DNA from: Candidatus Zymogenaceae bacterium
GTDB lineage: Bacteria; Desulfobacterota; Zymogenia; Zymogenales; Zymogenaceae
DNA: 64,000 nt
Direction: 5' to 3'
NCBI GenBank assembly: GCA_016931225.1
Contig: JAFGFE010000012.1
Coordinates: 1 to 64,000, forward strand
Under the pieces are notes generated by a model. It saw only the letters and a list, made by a program, of their open reading frames with translations, did no database searches and was not told the DNA's origin. Positions within the stretch are counted from its first letter, which is position 1. Each line of letters starts with the position of its first letter. Both the position numbers and the translations under genes were made by a program. Of this stretch, positions 1-9,487 are shown piece by piece.

Positions 1-1
1 C

Positions 2-1897
2 CTGGGGATTATGCACCTGGTGGAGGTGGGAGGCACCCCGGGGCTTTCTGAAATGGGTTGGACACCAGGCCAGGAACTTGAAGTGGTCTCCCGGTATCAG
101 ACAGCGAAGCGGCAGCTTGATGAGATTTTTGACCATGCCGGAATCACCGAAGAGGCGCCCGCCATACCGGGCACGTACGAGGTTAATCCCCTTGATGACA
201 TTGATGAACTGGAAGAAAAAATACAGGCCTATCACTCCCAGATACGGTCCATAAACGACGAGATATATACCCTCAGAGACAAACTCAACATCGAGGAGGA
301 CAACCTCAGGCGGCTCGACAACCTGACGCCCGTCGATGTGGATGTTTCCCACATGAGGGATTTGACGATGCTCCGTATGTTTTACGGATATTTTCCCTCC
401 AAGCATGTTCGTCTCCTTGAAGAGGGGATCACCGCGAAATTCACCACATACATTCCCATTCAGACCCGGGGCGACCGGGAGCTGAGCGCGTTTTTCTGTC
501 TCCCTGAAGATGCGGAGACCCTGGAGGATGAGCTCAAAAATATGCTCTTTGAGTTTCTTCCTCTCCCCCAGGATTGCGCCGGGACGCCGGGAGAGGCGAG
601 GCAGCAGATCGAAGGTCGCATCAACGAGCTGAAGGTGCGGATCGGAGAGGGGGAGAACAAGCTGCGAGGATTCGGCTGGACCTATCGAAATGAACTGTTG
701 CGCATCAGGGAACACTTGACCACGAATCTGGATATTCTCGTCTCGGTCAAGTCCATGGGACTTTCCGAGAGTACCGCTCTGATTACCGGCTGGATACCGG
801 CAAAAAGCGTCGATGATTTGAAACGGGTGCTTGCGGAACTTCTGGGGGATCTGTTCTACCTTGAGGTGACACCCGCCGAAGAGGTTGAGGGCGTGAAAAC
901 CGGGAAAGTCAAGGTGCCGGTTATCATGAGAAATCCGAAACTGTTAAAGCCCTTCCAGGCCCTCGTCACCACATACGGCTCTCCCGATTACACCGAAATC
1001 GAGCCGTCGTCGATTATCGGCGTGGCGTTTTTATTGATGTTCGGTGTGATGTTCGGAGATGTGGGCCATGGATTTGTCCTGGCGTTTCTCGGATGGCTTC
1101 TGACCAAAAAAGTGCCCGCCGCCGAGGAAATCGGCGGGATCCTGCTTCGGGCGGGCGTCTCATCGATCTTTTTCGGATTCTGTTTTGGAAGTATTTTCGG
1201 GTACGAGGATGTGATCCCCGCCCTGATCTTCCATCCCATGCACAACATCACGACTCTTATGGCGGTGACGGTGGCGTTCGGGATTCTGTTTCTTTCCATT
1301 GGTCTGGTTATCAACCTGATAAACTCCCTTCGCTCCCGGGATATGGAGCGGGGTATATTTGAAACCCATGGTCTTGCCGGTGCGTTGTTTTACTGGGCGG
1401 CAGTGGCGTTTATGATAAAGTTCATCGCCACAGGCAACCTAGGTGTGCCCCTGTGGGTGTTTTTGACGATCCTCGGCGTTCCGCTCCTGGTGATATTTTT
1501 ACGGGAGCCGCTGTATCACCTTTTCTCGGGAAAGCGACCTTTGATTCACGATCCGATATCATATTTCCTCGGCTCCCTTGTGGAGGTGCTCGATACCTGT
1601 ACCGGATACCTCTCAAACACTATATCGTTTATCAGGGTGGCGGCGTTTTCGCTGGCCCACGCGGCGCTGTTCCTCGGGGTCTTTCAGCTGAAAGCGATGG
1701 TACCGGGCCAGGCGCCGTCGTTTCTGATGGAGCTGGGTGGCAATATTCTCATCGTTGGTCTTGAGGGATTGGTTGTCTCCATTCAGTCCGTCAGGTTGAT
1801 TTACTATGAATTCTTCAGCAAATTCTATTCGGGCAACGGAGAAGCGTTTGTCCCCATGAAAATCGGGACATCGAAAGATACGGATATCACGCGTTAA
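2..1897 (+). CDS. atpI: V/A-type ATP synthase subunit I (5' end outside window)
   Basis: Membrane stator subunit of a V/A-type ATPase, the counterpart of the F-type a subunit; it forms the ion half-channels against the K ring. The frame is open through base 2, before the first ATG at 11, and the translation starts inside the family's N-terminal domain, so roughly 25 residues probably lie left of the window. The first half (to about residue 310) is hydrophilic with coiled-coil stretches. The second half has about seven hydrophobic segments, including FGVMFGDVGHGFVLAFLG and the SNTISFIRVAAFSLAHAAL segment with the conserved channel Arg. It ends 37 bases before the K gene and heads the visible operon. 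Confidence 0.95.
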   Translation: MGIMHLVEVGGTPGLSEMGWTPGQELEVVSRYQTAKRQLDEIFDHAGITEEAPAIPGTYEVNPLDDIDELEEKIQAYHSQIRSINDEIYTLRDKLNIEEDNLRRLDNLTPVDVDVSHMRDLTMLRMFYGYFPSKHVRLLEEGITAKFTTYIPIQTRGDRELSAFFCLPEDAETLEDELKNMLFEFLPLPQDCAGTPGEARQQIEGRINELKVRIGEGENKLRGFGWTYRNELLRIREHLTTNLDILVSVKSMGLSESTALITGWIPAKSVDDLKRVLAELLGDLFYLEVTPAEEVEGVKTGKVKVPVIMRNPKLLKPFQALVTTYGSPDYTEIEPSSIIGVAFLLMFGVMFGDVGHGFVLAFLGWLLTKKVPAAEEIGGILLRAGVSSIFFGFCFGSIFGYEDVIPALIFHPMHNITTLMAVTVAFGILFLSIGLVINLINSLRSRDMERGIFETHGLAGALFYWAAVAFMIKFIATGNLGVPLWVFLTILGVPLLVIFLREPLYHLFSGKRPLIHDPISYFLGSLVEVLDTCTGYLSNTISFIRVAAFSLAHAALFLGVFQLKAMVPGQAPSFLMELGGNILIVGLEGLVVSIQSVRLIYYEFFSKFYSGNGEAFVPMKIGTSKDTDITR

Positions 1898-1934
1898 AAA
1901 AATAAAACAAACATTCCTAAAAGGAGTTTTTGGT

Positions 1935-2324
1935 ATGAAGTTTAAAAAGGTTATTGTTGGATTAATCGCCCTGAACGCCCTCATCTTTTTCACAGCGGCG
2001 GGCGTTGGATTGCTGGTGTCGTTGGTGCCGGATGTGAGTTATGGTTTTCAGGATGGGACCGACACAGGCGGCGGTCACGCGGCCCCGGAATCGGCCCCAT
2101 TGGGAGATTCGGCAGTGGGGTGGGGTTTTGTTGCTGCGGCGCTTTCCACAGGGATCGCCGCCTTGGGCGCAGGAGTTGCGGTGGGAGGCGTCGGATCTGC
2201 GGCGATGGGCGCCATCAGCGAGCGGCCGGAGCTGTTGGGTCGTGCGATGATTTTCGTGGGTCTTGCCGAAGGTATCGCCATCTACGGTTTGATCATTTCG
2301 ATCATGATACTGGGGCAGTTGTAA
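1935..2324 (+). CDS. atpK: V/A-type ATP synthase subunit K (rotor ring proteolipid)
   Basis: Proteolipid of the membrane rotor ring, 129 aa, single-hairpin type. An N-terminal hydrophobic segment (about residues 5-32) is followed by a Gly/Pro-rich linker and two transmembrane helices (about 60-95 and 102-128). The second helix holds the ion-binding Glu in GLAEGIAIYG, and the loop has the family signature SERPELLGRA. I see no Gln in the first helix of the hairpin where Na+-type rings usually have one. This weakly favours H+ coupling, but the residue set is not decisive. An AAAGGAG ribosome-binding site (about 1919-1925) precedes the ATG. Confidence 0.95.
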   Translation: MKFKKVIVGLIALNALIFFTAAGVGLLVSLVPDVSYGFQDGTDTGGGHAAPESAPLGDSAVGWGFVAAALSTGIAALGAGVAVGGVGSAAMGAISERPELLGRAMIFVGLAEGIAIYGLIISIMILGQL

Positions 2325-2405
2325 TCTCGGCCGGTTATGGAAGGCAAAAGCGAATATAACCGGTGGACACATCCAAGGCAATCGTATCACGCCTGAGAGT
2401 AGAAT

Positions 2406-2711
2406 ATGGATTATTTCATCATCGGAGACCACGACACGGTACTCGGTTTTTCCCTGTCCGGGATAGAAGGCCGTGTGGCAAAGGACGATCGGGAAGCATA
2501 CGCCGCCCTGAGGGAGGTGATGGATTCCGGTCGGGTGGGCATTCTTCTGATTACGGAACGATACGCCCAGGCCCTCAGAGATGAACTGGACGACATCATG
2601 ATCAACAGCCGCTATCCTCTGGTGCTGGAGATCCCCGATATGTCCGGGCCTCTGGAGGACAAAATCACAATTTCCGATTTGGTGAAGGCGGCCATAGGCG
2701 TGAAAATTTAA
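2406..2711 (+). CDS. atpF: V/A-type ATP synthase subunit F
   Basis: Small central-stalk subunit, 101 aa, the normal length for NtpF/AtpF. It sits on the D subunit of the rotor shaft. The N-terminus MDYFIIGDHDTVLGFSLSGI matches the usual beta-alpha start (x-x-x-IGD-x-D-x-x-x-GF-x-L-x-G). The middle has the conserved ILLITERYA strand-helix, and PLVLEIPDMSG follows. It lies between K and E. In many bacterial operons F follows C, but no C gene is found here. The 81-base gap to K shows no other gene. Confidence 0.92.
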   Translation: MDYFIIGDHDTVLGFSLSGIEGRVAKDDREAYAALREVMDSGRVGILLITERYAQALRDELDDIMINSRYPLVLEIPDMSGPLEDKITISDLVKAAIGVKI

Positions 2712-2744
2712 AAAGAAACAGTATTCAAAGAAAAAGGTGTGTGT

Positions 2745-3362
2745 ATGGCACCGTTGGAGACCGTTGATAATCTTGGAAAAGTCGTCATCAGTGAATCCGA
2801 GGACAAGGCGGAGTGGATAATCAAGAGCGCCCAGGAGATGTCCAACAAGTACATCGAAGAGGCGACTCAAAAGGCCTCTGAAAATGCCGAAAAAATAATC
2901 ACCCAGGGCAGATACGCCGGAGAGAAAGAGAAACAAAAGATTCTTTCCACCGAAGAGATGGAAGTGAAACGGATGGTTCTCAACTGCAGGGAATCACTTA
3001 TCGACGAGGCGTTCGCCCTGGCCCGGGAGAAGTTCAAGACCTTCAAGAAGACCAAGGAATACACGGACATCCTGCAAAAACACATTATCGCATCCATTGG
3101 GGAGCTTGAAGGGAACTCATTTACGATAGTCGTTTCGAAGCATGATTCATTCAGCCTCACAGATTCCGTCGTCAACAGGATCAAGAAGGAGACGAGAAAA
3201 AAGGGGCTGAAGCTTGAGCTCCAGGAGGTTGACGAGGATATCGGCGGTGTCGTTGTCCGGGAAAAAAACGGCAAGGTCTCCATAGACAACACCTTTGACA
3301 GCATGCTCAACAGAATCAAAAACGAGATTCGAGCGAAAGTATCTGAAATCCTTTTCGATTAA
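2745..3362 (+). CDS. atpE: V/A-type ATP synthase subunit E (peripheral stalk)
   Basis: Peripheral-stalk subunit, 205 aa from the ATG at 2745. An in-frame GTG lies at 2739, but AAGG at 2734-2737 is well spaced for 2745, so I prefer the ATG. Residues about 10-110 are a long charged helix (ISESEDKAEWIIKSAQEM onward), as expected of the stalk coiled coil formed with subunit G. The C-terminal half is a mixed globular domain with VDEDIGGVVVREKNGKVSID, which is conserved in this family. It is followed after 10 bases by the A subunit gene. Confidence 0.92.
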   Translation: MAPLETVDNLGKVVISESEDKAEWIIKSAQEMSNKYIEEATQKASENAEKIITQGRYAGEKEKQKILSTEEMEVKRMVLNCRESLIDEAFALAREKFKTFKKTKEYTDILQKHIIASIGELEGNSFTIVVSKHDSFSLTDSVVNRIKKETRKKGLKLELQEVDEDIGGVVVREKNGKVSIDNTFDSMLNRIKNEIRAKVSEILFD

Positions 3363-3372
3363 AGGAGAAAAG

Positions 3373-5130
3373 ATGGAAGGCAAGGTCGGGTCTGTCATTT
3401 GGATAAGCGGTCCGGTGGTGAAGGCTCGTATTGAAAAAGAGCTGGGGATGATGGAGATGGTCATTGTGGGCGAGGATAAAATCTCCGGGGAGGTTATCGA
3501 ACTTGAGGGCGATATCGCCACCATACAGGTATATGAGGAGACAACCGGCCTCAAACCGGGGGCGGAGGTGGTGGGAACCGGATTTCCCCTGTCGGTCGAA
3601 CTGGGTCCCGGTCTCATCAGCAACATCTACGACGGCGTGCAGCGTCCCCTGGAAGCGATCCTGAAGAGCACCGGTAATTTTATTGAGCGCGGTGTTCAGA
3701 TTTCTCCCCTCTCCCGGGATGTGAAGTGGCATTTTACGCCGGAGGTGTCGGTGGGGGATGAGGTAACGGGCGGCGCGGTGCTGGGCAGCGTTCCAGAGGG
3801 ATTCGTGCTCACCCACAGGGTGCTGCTCCACCCGGCGATTTCCGGAAAGGTAAAATATATCGCCCCCCAGGGCGAGTATACCATCGAGGAGATCATCTGC
3901 GAGGTGGACACGGGACATGGTGTCGAAAAGGTCAAGATGTATCATCGCTGGCCGGTACGGCACGGCAGGCCCTATAAAGAGCGCCTCGCCCCGTCCGTAC
4001 CCCTGGTGACGGGACAGCGCATTATCGACACCTTCTTTCCCATCGCCAAGGGCGGCACCGCTGCGATCCCCGGCGGCTTCGGCACCGGGAAAACCGTCAC
4101 CCAGCATAACCTGGCGAAGTGGTCCGACGCAGACCTGATCGTCTATATCGGGTGCGGCGAGCGGGGCAACGAGATGACCGGCGTGTTGGTGGATTTTCCC
4201 AAGCTCCAGGACCCCCGAAGCGGGAAGCCTCTGATGGAGCGTACGATCCTTATCGCCAATACGTCAAACATGCCGGTGGCGGCCCGTGAGGCCTCGATTT
4301 ACACCGGGATCACCCTGGCGGAATTCTACAGAGATATGGGCTATGACGTGGCCATCATGGCCGACTCCACCTCACGGTGGGCCGAGGCCCTCAGAGAGAT
4401 TTCCGGACGCCTGGAGGAGATGCCGGCGGAGGAGGGTTTCCCGGCGTACCTCGCCACCCGACTGGCGGAGTTTTACGAGCGATCCGGACGGGTGGAGACC
4501 CTCTGCGAGGTTATCGGATCCGTGAGCGCCATCGGCGCCGTTTCGCCCCCGGGCGGCGACTTCTCGGAACCGGTCACCCAGCACACGAAGCGGTTTGTCC
4601 GCTGTTTCTGGGGTCTGGACAAGGAGCTGGCGTATGCCCGGTTCTACCCGGCCATCAATTACATGGACAGTTACAGCGAGTACCTGGACGACGTTGAGGG
4701 ATGGTGGAGGGAGAACGGAGACCGTGACTGGAAGGTTCTCAGGAGCCAGGCCATGGAGATACTCAGAAACGACGACAAGCTGCAACAGATCGTCCGGCTC
4801 GTGGGCGAGGACGCCCTCCCCGACGAGCAGAAATTGATCGTCGACGGCGCGAAACTCATCAAGAACGCCTTTCTGCAACAGAGCGCCTTCGACGATGTGG
4901 ACATGTACTGCATGCCGAAAAAGCAGATAAAGATGCTCATCCTTATCATGCACTTCTTCCAGCGGGCATCGATTATTATCAATCAGGGTGTTCCCATCTA
5001 CAAAATCAGGGAAATGCCGATCCTGAACGAACTCAACCGTATGAAGGGCAAGATCGAAAACTCCAAAATCGAGGATTTCGACGAGCTTGGAAAGCTGATC
5101 GATCAGGAATTCGACGTCCTTGTATCCTGA
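3373..5130 (+). CDS. atpA: V/A-type ATP synthase subunit A (catalytic)
   Basis: Catalytic nucleotide-binding subunit, 585 aa, standard length. The reading frame extends upstream to 3295, but the ATG at 3373 follows AAAGGAG at 3361-3367, and the protein then begins [16 protein letters not shown] as in the family. A beta-barrel N-terminal domain is followed by the non-homologous insertion typical of A subunits (about 115-200). The P-loop GGFGTGKT lies at about residues 234-241. GCGERGNEM and the [26 protein letters not shown] segment follow. It lies between E and B in the conserved order. Confidence 0.98.
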   Translation: MEGKVGSVIWISGPVVKARIEKELGMMEMVIVGEDKISGEVIELEGDIATIQVYEETTGLKPGAEVVGTGFPLSVELGPGLISNIYDGVQRPLEAILKSTGNFIERGVQISPLSRDVKWHFTPEVSVGDEVTGGAVLGSVPEGFVLTHRVLLHPAISGKVKYIAPQGEYTIEEIICEVDTGHGVEKVKMYHRWPVRHGRPYKERLAPSVPLVTGQRIIDTFFPIAKGGTAAIPGGFGTGKTVTQHNLAKWSDADLIVYIGCGERGNEMTGVLVDFPKLQDPRSGKPLMERTILIANTSNMPVAAREASIYTGITLAEFYRDMGYDVAIMADSTSRWAEALREISGRLEEMPAEEGFPAYLATRLAEFYERSGRVETLCEVIGSVSAIGAVSPPGGDFSEPVTQHTKRFVRCFWGLDKELAYARFYPAINYMDSYSEYLDDVEGWWRENGDRDWKVLRSQAMEILRNDDKLQQIVRLVGEDALPDEQKLIVDGAKLIKNAFLQQSAFDDVDMYCMPKKQIKMLILIMHFFQRASIIINQGVPIYKIREMPILNELNRMKGKIENSKIEDFDELGKLIDQEFDVLVS

Positions 5131-5142
5131 TAAGGAGCGTGT

Positions 5143-6531
5143 ATGGCCGTTGTCAAAGAATATGAAGGCTTGCGGAAGATCAAGGGCCCGTTGATCTTCA
5201 TTGAGAACATCAAAAACGTGGGCTTTGAGGAGATGGTGGAGATCACCCACCCGAACGGCGAAAAACGCCACGGGCGGGTGCTGGAGGTGGGAAGCGACAT
5301 CGCCGTCGTGGAGGTGTTCGAGGGGACCTCGGGCCTCAATACCACCACCACCAAGATTCGGTTCCTCGGTGAAGCCCTGCGCCTGCCGGTGACCACCGAC
5401 ATGCTGGGTCGTGTCTTTAACGGCATCGGGCTTCCCATAGACGGCGGGGCCGAGCCGATTACCGACACCCACCGGGACATCAACGGAGCGCCCATCAACC
5501 CGATTATCAGGGAGTATCCCAGAGACTTCATCCAGACCGGGATTTCCTCCATTGATATGATGAATACCCTGGTCAGGGGGCAGAAGCTGCCGATCTTCTC
5601 CGGTTCGGGCCTCCCCCACAACCAGCTTGCGGCGCAGATCGTCCGCCAGGCGAAGATTCTGGGGGAACAGGAGGAGTTCGCCGTGGTCTTCGCCGCCGTC
5701 GGCGTCAAACACGACGTGGCGGAGGTGTTTCGCAAGAGCTTCCAGGAAAGCGGCGCCCTCAAGAACGTGGTCATGTTCCTCAACCTCGCCGACGACCCGT
5801 CCATCGAGCGGTTGGTGACCCCCCGGTGCGCGCTGACGATGGCGGAGTTCATGGCCTTCGACAAGGGCATGCACGTACTGGTTGTCATCACCGACATGAC
5901 CAACTACTGCGAGAGCCTCCGGGAGATATCCACCTCTAAGGGCGAGGTGCCCAGTCGAAAAGGATATCCCGGATACCTCTATTCCGACCTGTCGTCCATC
6001 TTCGAGCGGGCGGGACGCATCAAGGGGCTCAACGGCTCCATCACCCAGATCCCGATCCTCACCATGCCCAACGACGACATCACCCACCCGATTCCGGACC
6101 TGACCGGCTATATCACCGAGGGGCAGATAGTGCTGTCCCGGGACCTGGACAAAAAGGGCATCTATCCGCCGATCAACGTGCTGCCGTCTCTCTCCCGGTT
6201 GATGAACGACGGTATCGGGGAGGGAAAAACCCGAGAGGATCATCCGAACCTCTCAAGCCAGCTCTACTCCGGGTACGCCACCACCAAGCAGGTGGAGATG
6301 TTGGCGTCGGTTATCGGGGAGGAGGAGCTCTCCAAGGTGGACAAGAAATACCTGGAGTTCGGCCAGCAGTTCGAAGACACCTACATCAGGCAGGGCATCA
6401 ACGAGGATAGAAGCATCTACAACAGCATGGATCGAGGATGGGAGTTGCTCTCCGTCCTGCCCCGGGCGGAGCTTGTTCGGGTCAAGGAGGAGCAGATTGA
6501 CAAATATCTCCCTAAGGTCCTGGAAGAATAA
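5143..6531 (+). CDS. atpB: V/A-type ATP synthase subunit B (non-catalytic)
   Basis: Regulatory nucleotide-binding subunit, 462 aa, which alternates with A in the A3B3 head. The ATG at 5143 is 12 bases after the A stop and follows AAGGAG. In place of a Walker A it has [14 protein letters not shown], normal for B subunits. Other family segments are [31 protein letters not shown] and [16 protein letters not shown]. The C-terminal helical domain ends with a Lys/Glu-rich tail. Only three bases separate it from subunit D. Confidence 0.98.
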   Translation: MAVVKEYEGLRKIKGPLIFIENIKNVGFEEMVEITHPNGEKRHGRVLEVGSDIAVVEVFEGTSGLNTTTTKIRFLGEALRLPVTTDMLGRVFNGIGLPIDGGAEPITDTHRDINGAPINPIIREYPRDFIQTGISSIDMMNTLVRGQKLPIFSGSGLPHNQLAAQIVRQAKILGEQEEFAVVFAAVGVKHDVAEVFRKSFQESGALKNVVMFLNLADDPSIERLVTPRCALTMAEFMAFDKGMHVLVVITDMTNYCESLREISTSKGEVPSRKGYPGYLYSDLSSIFERAGRIKGLNGSITQIPILTMPNDDITHPIPDLTGYITEGQIVLSRDLDKKGIYPPINVLPSLSRLMNDGIGEGKTREDHPNLSSQLYSGYATTKQVEMLASVIGEEELSKVDKKYLEFGQQFEDTYIRQGINEDRSIYNSMDRGWELLSVLPRAELVRVKEEQIDKYLPKVLEE

Positions 6532-6534
6532 TCG

Positions 6535-7164
6535 ATGGCAAACAAACTAAACGTATCGCCCACGAAGAGTAACCTGATCAAGATCAAGGAGGATCTTGAT
6601 TTCGCCAGAAACGGTTACGAGCTCCTCGATCAGAAGCGAGAAATCCTCGTAATGGAGGTGATGCAGATGATCGAGGACGTGCGCCGGGCGAGGAAAAATA
6701 CCGAGGAGCAGCTTGAGAAGGCGTATCGAGCCTTCAAACAGGCCCTGATGAACATGGGTGTCAACAGGGTGAAGGCGGTTGCGATGGCGGTTTCCCCGGA
6801 CATCAGCGTTTCCTTCACCGAGAGATCGATCATGGGGGTGGTGGTGCCGATCATCGACATCACCACGCGGGAGAAAAAACCATATTATTCCCCCAGCGGC
6901 ACCACCGCCGCACTGGACGAGGCGGTAACGCTCTTTCGCACGGCGCTCAGACAACTGACACAGCTTTCCGAGGTGGAGGTGGCGGTATGGCGGCTGGCGA
7001 TGGAGTTGAAAAAAACCCAGCGTCGGGTCAACGCCCTGGAGAATATCTTTATTCCCCAGTATGAGGAAACGGCCAGATTTCTGGACGATAACCTTGCCGA
7101 GAAAGAGCGAGAGGCGTTCTTTCAGATGAAGCGGGTTAAGGCCAAACTGGAGAAGGAATTATAG
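6535..7164 (+). CDS. atpD: V/A-type ATP synthase subunit D (central shaft)
   Basis: Central rotor shaft, 209 aa, functionally like F-type gamma. It is almost entirely helical: an N-terminal helix (LNVSPTKSNLIKIKEDLDFA) and a long C-terminal helix with QRRVNALENIFIPQYEET, the segments that form the coiled-coil shaft. The middle beta-region (about 75-130) is poorly conserved, as is usual. It is the last ATPase subunit gene before the Usp gene, which begins 17 bases after its stop. Confidence 0.95.
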   Translation: MANKLNVSPTKSNLIKIKEDLDFARNGYELLDQKREILVMEVMQMIEDVRRARKNTEEQLEKAYRAFKQALMNMGVNRVKAVAMAVSPDISVSFTERSIMGVVVPIIDITTREKKPYYSPSGTTAALDEAVTLFRTALRQLTQLSEVEVAVWRLAMELKKTQRRVNALENIFIPQYEETARFLDDNLAEKEREAFFQMKRVKAKLEKEL

Positions 7165-7181
7165 AGGGAGGTATCGGCACT

Positions 7182-7613
7182 ATGTTTAAGAGGATTATGG
7201 TTCCTATTGAGACAAAGGAAAAATCCGAAAACGCCGTGAATCTCGCCTATGAACTGGCACAGGTACATAAGGCGGAACTGATTCTCCTGCACGTGATCAG
7301 CTCCAAGAGCCTGGAGATGGGAGAGGAAGTCACCGATCTGGAGAGGGATGAGCATAGAAAGGTTCTGGAAGAAGACAGCTACAAGATGCTGTATTCCATA
7401 AAGAGATCCGCCCCGGAAGAACGAATGAAGATTTTTATCGACATACGGGACGGACAGCCGGCCTCGGTTATCTGTGAGGCCGCCAGGAAAAACGACGTCA
7501 ACCTCATCATCATGCCCAAATCCGGGAAGATCGGTCCCCGACGGGTGCTGGTGGGGGACATATCCGTCAAGGTCGTGGAGTGTACCGATATACCGGTCAT
7601 GCTGGTCATGTAG
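7182..7613 (+). CDS. UspA-family universal stress protein
   Basis: Single-domain universal stress protein, 143 aa. It begins MFKRIMVPIETKEKSENAV, the usual first strand with a nucleotide-contacting acidic residue, and ends with the last-strand motif IPVMLVM. The ATP-binding G-2X-G-9X-G-(S/T) motif is degenerate. PKSGKIGPRRVLVGD keeps G-9X-G, but the first Gly is Pro and the final Ser/Thr is Asp, so ATP binding is doubtful. It begins 17 bases after atpD with GGGAGG upstream, so it is probably co-transcribed with the ATPase and could link its expression to energy stress (inference). A strong terminator follows. Confidence 0.88.
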   Translation: MFKRIMVPIETKEKSENAVNLAYELAQVHKAELILLHVISSKSLEMGEEVTDLERDEHRKVLEEDSYKMLYSIKRSAPEERMKIFIDIRDGQPASVICEAARKNDVNLIIMPKSGKIGPRRVLVGDISVKVVECTDIPVMLVM

Positions 7614-7660
7614 CCCGGGCCTCCCGTCGTCGATCTTCACCCCTATGAAACATCATATGA

Positions 7661-7687
7661 CCGCCGTCTTAAAAAGACGGCGGTTTT
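7661..7687 (+). terminator. Rho-independent terminator of the ATPase-usp operon
   Basis: A perfect 10-bp stem (CCGCCGTCTT / AAGACGGCGG) closes an AAA loop and is followed by TTTT. It lies 48 bases after the usp stop and ends the V/A-ATPase operon. Confidence 0.9.
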
Positions 7688-7921
7688 CAGTTTGGTCCGC
7701 CGATAAGGGCGGTGTGATTCTGAGGGGAGCGACTTTTCAGTCCGTTTTTACGGGATGCGATGCGACCGGATGGGGGAGATGTGTGTGGGCAAGACGATAA
7801 CGCGACGATCATTTTGGCATTGGATCGGCCTAATGCAAAAAAAGACGCATGAGATCGGCTGCATGGGCGATGCGACGCCGTTTTTTCGGGAAACAGGCGT
7901 CCCGTCGAGATGAAACTCCTC
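7688..7921. other. Intergenic stretch with no recognised gene
   Basis: About 230 bases between the usp terminator and the promoter of the TPR gene. I see no ORF with coding character, no RNA fold and no repeat. Confidence 0.6.
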
Positions 7922-7950
7922 TTGCATTTTGCCCGTTATTTATATATCAT
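7922..7950 (+). promoter_or_regulatory. Candidate sigma-70 promoter for the TPR gene
   Basis: TTGCAT (7922-7927), a 17-base spacer and TATCAT (7945-7950), about 38 bases before the GTG start at 7988, in an AT-rich patch unlike its surroundings. Confidence 0.5.
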
Positions 7951-7987
7951 AATTAGATTAGCATCATACCGAGGGCGGAAGAACGAC

Positions 7988-8626
7988 GTGAAGATAATAA
8001 AGTGGCTCATGCACATCACGCTGGTGTTCGTTATTGTGGGAGCGGTTCTTGGAATGGGCGGCGTTCGGTCCGCACAGGCTGAAGATGAAAAGTCCGTTTG
8101 GGACAAGGCGGACGAGATGCTGGAAGAGGGAGAGTACAAGGAGGCCGTGTCTCTCTATACGATCGCCGTTGAATTGAATCAGGGGCACCCGGATCTCTAC
8201 CTGGCTTATTTTAACAGGGCGCACGCCCTCATTTCCCTGGAGCGGTTTGAAGACGCCGAAAGCGATCTGGATACCACCATTGAGTTGGCCCCAAACTTTC
8301 CGGACGCCTACAAGCTCCAGGGGATTCTCAAGCTGAGTCTTGGGTATTTCGAGGAAGCAATAACCGACTTCGATACCCTCATCGAGTTGACACCCGAGGA
8401 CCCGTACGCGTATGCGAATCGGGGTACGGCGCTGTCGTATCTCGGGTTATTCGATCGGGCACTGGCGGATTTCAATACATCCATAGAGCTCGACGATACG
8501 TGCGCCGAATGCTATTACAACCGGGCACAGCTTCTAATCCTGATGGACAGAGGCGACGACGCACAAAATGATCTCAACCGGGCGGGTGATCTCGACTCCC
8601 GCTATCGTAATCAGGGAGAATACTGA
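7988..8626 (+). CDS. Exported TPR-repeat protein
   Basis: A 212-aa protein of about five tandem tetratricopeptide repeats (about residues 35-205), for example AYANRGTALSYLGLFDRALA. TPRs mediate protein-protein contacts; no catalytic domain is present. The frame is open from an ATG at 7910, but translation from GTG 7988 gives a clean signal peptide (basic start, hydrophobic core, cleavage after AQA near residue 30). The upstream candidate promoter also fits that start. It is followed one base later by a single-TM protein, so the two probably form an operon. The specific function is unknown. Confidence 0.8.
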   Translation: MKIIKWLMHITLVFVIVGAVLGMGGVRSAQAEDEKSVWDKADEMLEEGEYKEAVSLYTIAVELNQGHPDLYLAYFNRAHALISLERFEDAESDLDTTIELAPNFPDAYKLQGILKLSLGYFEEAITDFDTLIELTPEDPYAYANRGTALSYLGLFDRALADFNTSIELDDTCAECYYNRAQLLILMDRGDDAQNDLNRAGDLDSRYRNQGEY

Positions 8627-8627
8627 C

Positions 8628-9158
8628 ATGACACAAGACATCGCCGGCGGACCCATCCAGCCGGAAAAGAAACATTCGCCTCTCGGATTTTTCTGCGCCG
8701 CATGTTCAATCATCCTGCTGGTGACGATACTGATGCTTGTCCTGTTTGGATTCCTCGTGAGCAGGTCATGCGAGAAGACCTTTGAGGTACCGGAGATTTT
8801 CGGGCCGGAAACCCCTACGGTGCCTGACCAGGATCAATCCCGCCCGACTCCCCCGGAGACGATACCCTTCTGGGATCGCGGCTCCGTGCCGGCGCATGTC
8901 ATCCTGGACGAAGGAAAGGATTCCCTGAGCGTGGGGGTGGATGAGGATATTTCACAGAAGGATATCGAAGACCTCAACGAATACCTCGCGGGGACGTACT
9001 TCGCCGGATCGGAGATGTTCAACATCTCCTATGTGAATCGGGACGATCCGGACTCCGGTGAGGTCATCGCCGTGTACAACTTCAACTATTACACCGGCAC
9101 CGACAGGCTGACGGTCCTGGAGCCGGTGCCCGGATCGAGGTATCCGGCACAGGAATAG
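8628..9158 (+). CDS. Hypothetical single-TM protein
   Basis: A 176-aa protein of no family I recognise. It has a short cytoplasmic N-terminus, one strongly hydrophobic helix (about residues 19-46, SIILLVTILMLVLFGFLV), then a Pro-rich linker (about 58-80) and a hydrophilic C-terminal domain of about 95 residues that ends with a beta-rich segment. The topology suggests an inner-membrane protein with a periplasmic domain. The ATG at 8628 lies one base after the TPR stop, so it is probably translationally coupled. The frame extends upstream to 8568 inside the TPR gene, but that start is unlikely. Confidence 0.7.
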   Translation: MTQDIAGGPIQPEKKHSPLGFFCAACSIILLVTILMLVLFGFLVSRSCEKTFEVPEIFGPETPTVPDQDQSRPTPPETIPFWDRGSVPAHVILDEGKDSLSVGVDEDISQKDIEDLNEYLAGTYFAGSEMFNISYVNRDDPDSGEVIAVYNFNYYTGTDRLTVLEPVPGSRYPAQE

Positions 9159-9214
9159 ACACGGCGATCGAGCGCCGCATATACCCCGCTCGACACACAA
9201 TCGAAAGACAAAAA

Positions 9215-9258
9215 CCCGCCGACGGTTGGGAGAAATCTCAGCCCCGGCGGTTTTTTTT
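9215..9258 (+). terminator. Rho-independent terminator
   Basis: CCGCCG (9216-9221) pairs with CGGCGG (9245-9250); the loop contains a weaker inner GAGA...TCTC pairing, and T8 follows. It ends the TPR/single-TM operon. Confidence 0.75.
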
Positions 9259-9487
9259 GTGAGTCGATGGGGAACGCCGAATTGAGAGGATGCCGGAATG
9301 AGATGAGAGATAGGTCGGGGACCTCTCCTGTTTTCGCGTGAAGGAATCCCCGGATGAAAGGACACAGGCCCTTCATGGGGCGGTTTCGCATCGTTGTGAG
9401 ATGTCTGTATGTCGAAAGCGGAGCCGGCGAGGGCATCGGGCGTTGAAGGGGAGGGAAACCGGTATCCGCGGCGCTGAGGGCGGGGCG
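9259..9487. other. Intergenic stretch between convergent genes, nothing recognised
   Basis: With the preceding terminator this makes about 330 bases without a gene. No ORF, RNA fold or repeat is evident. It separates a plus-strand operon from the end of a minus-strand cluster. Confidence 0.55.

Noticed and set aside
4372-6243. 623-aa minus-strand open frame
   Set aside because: It is antisense to atpA and atpB, whose family identity is certain; long antisense frames are expected in GC-rich DNA, and the translation is low-complexity His/Asp/Gly rich.
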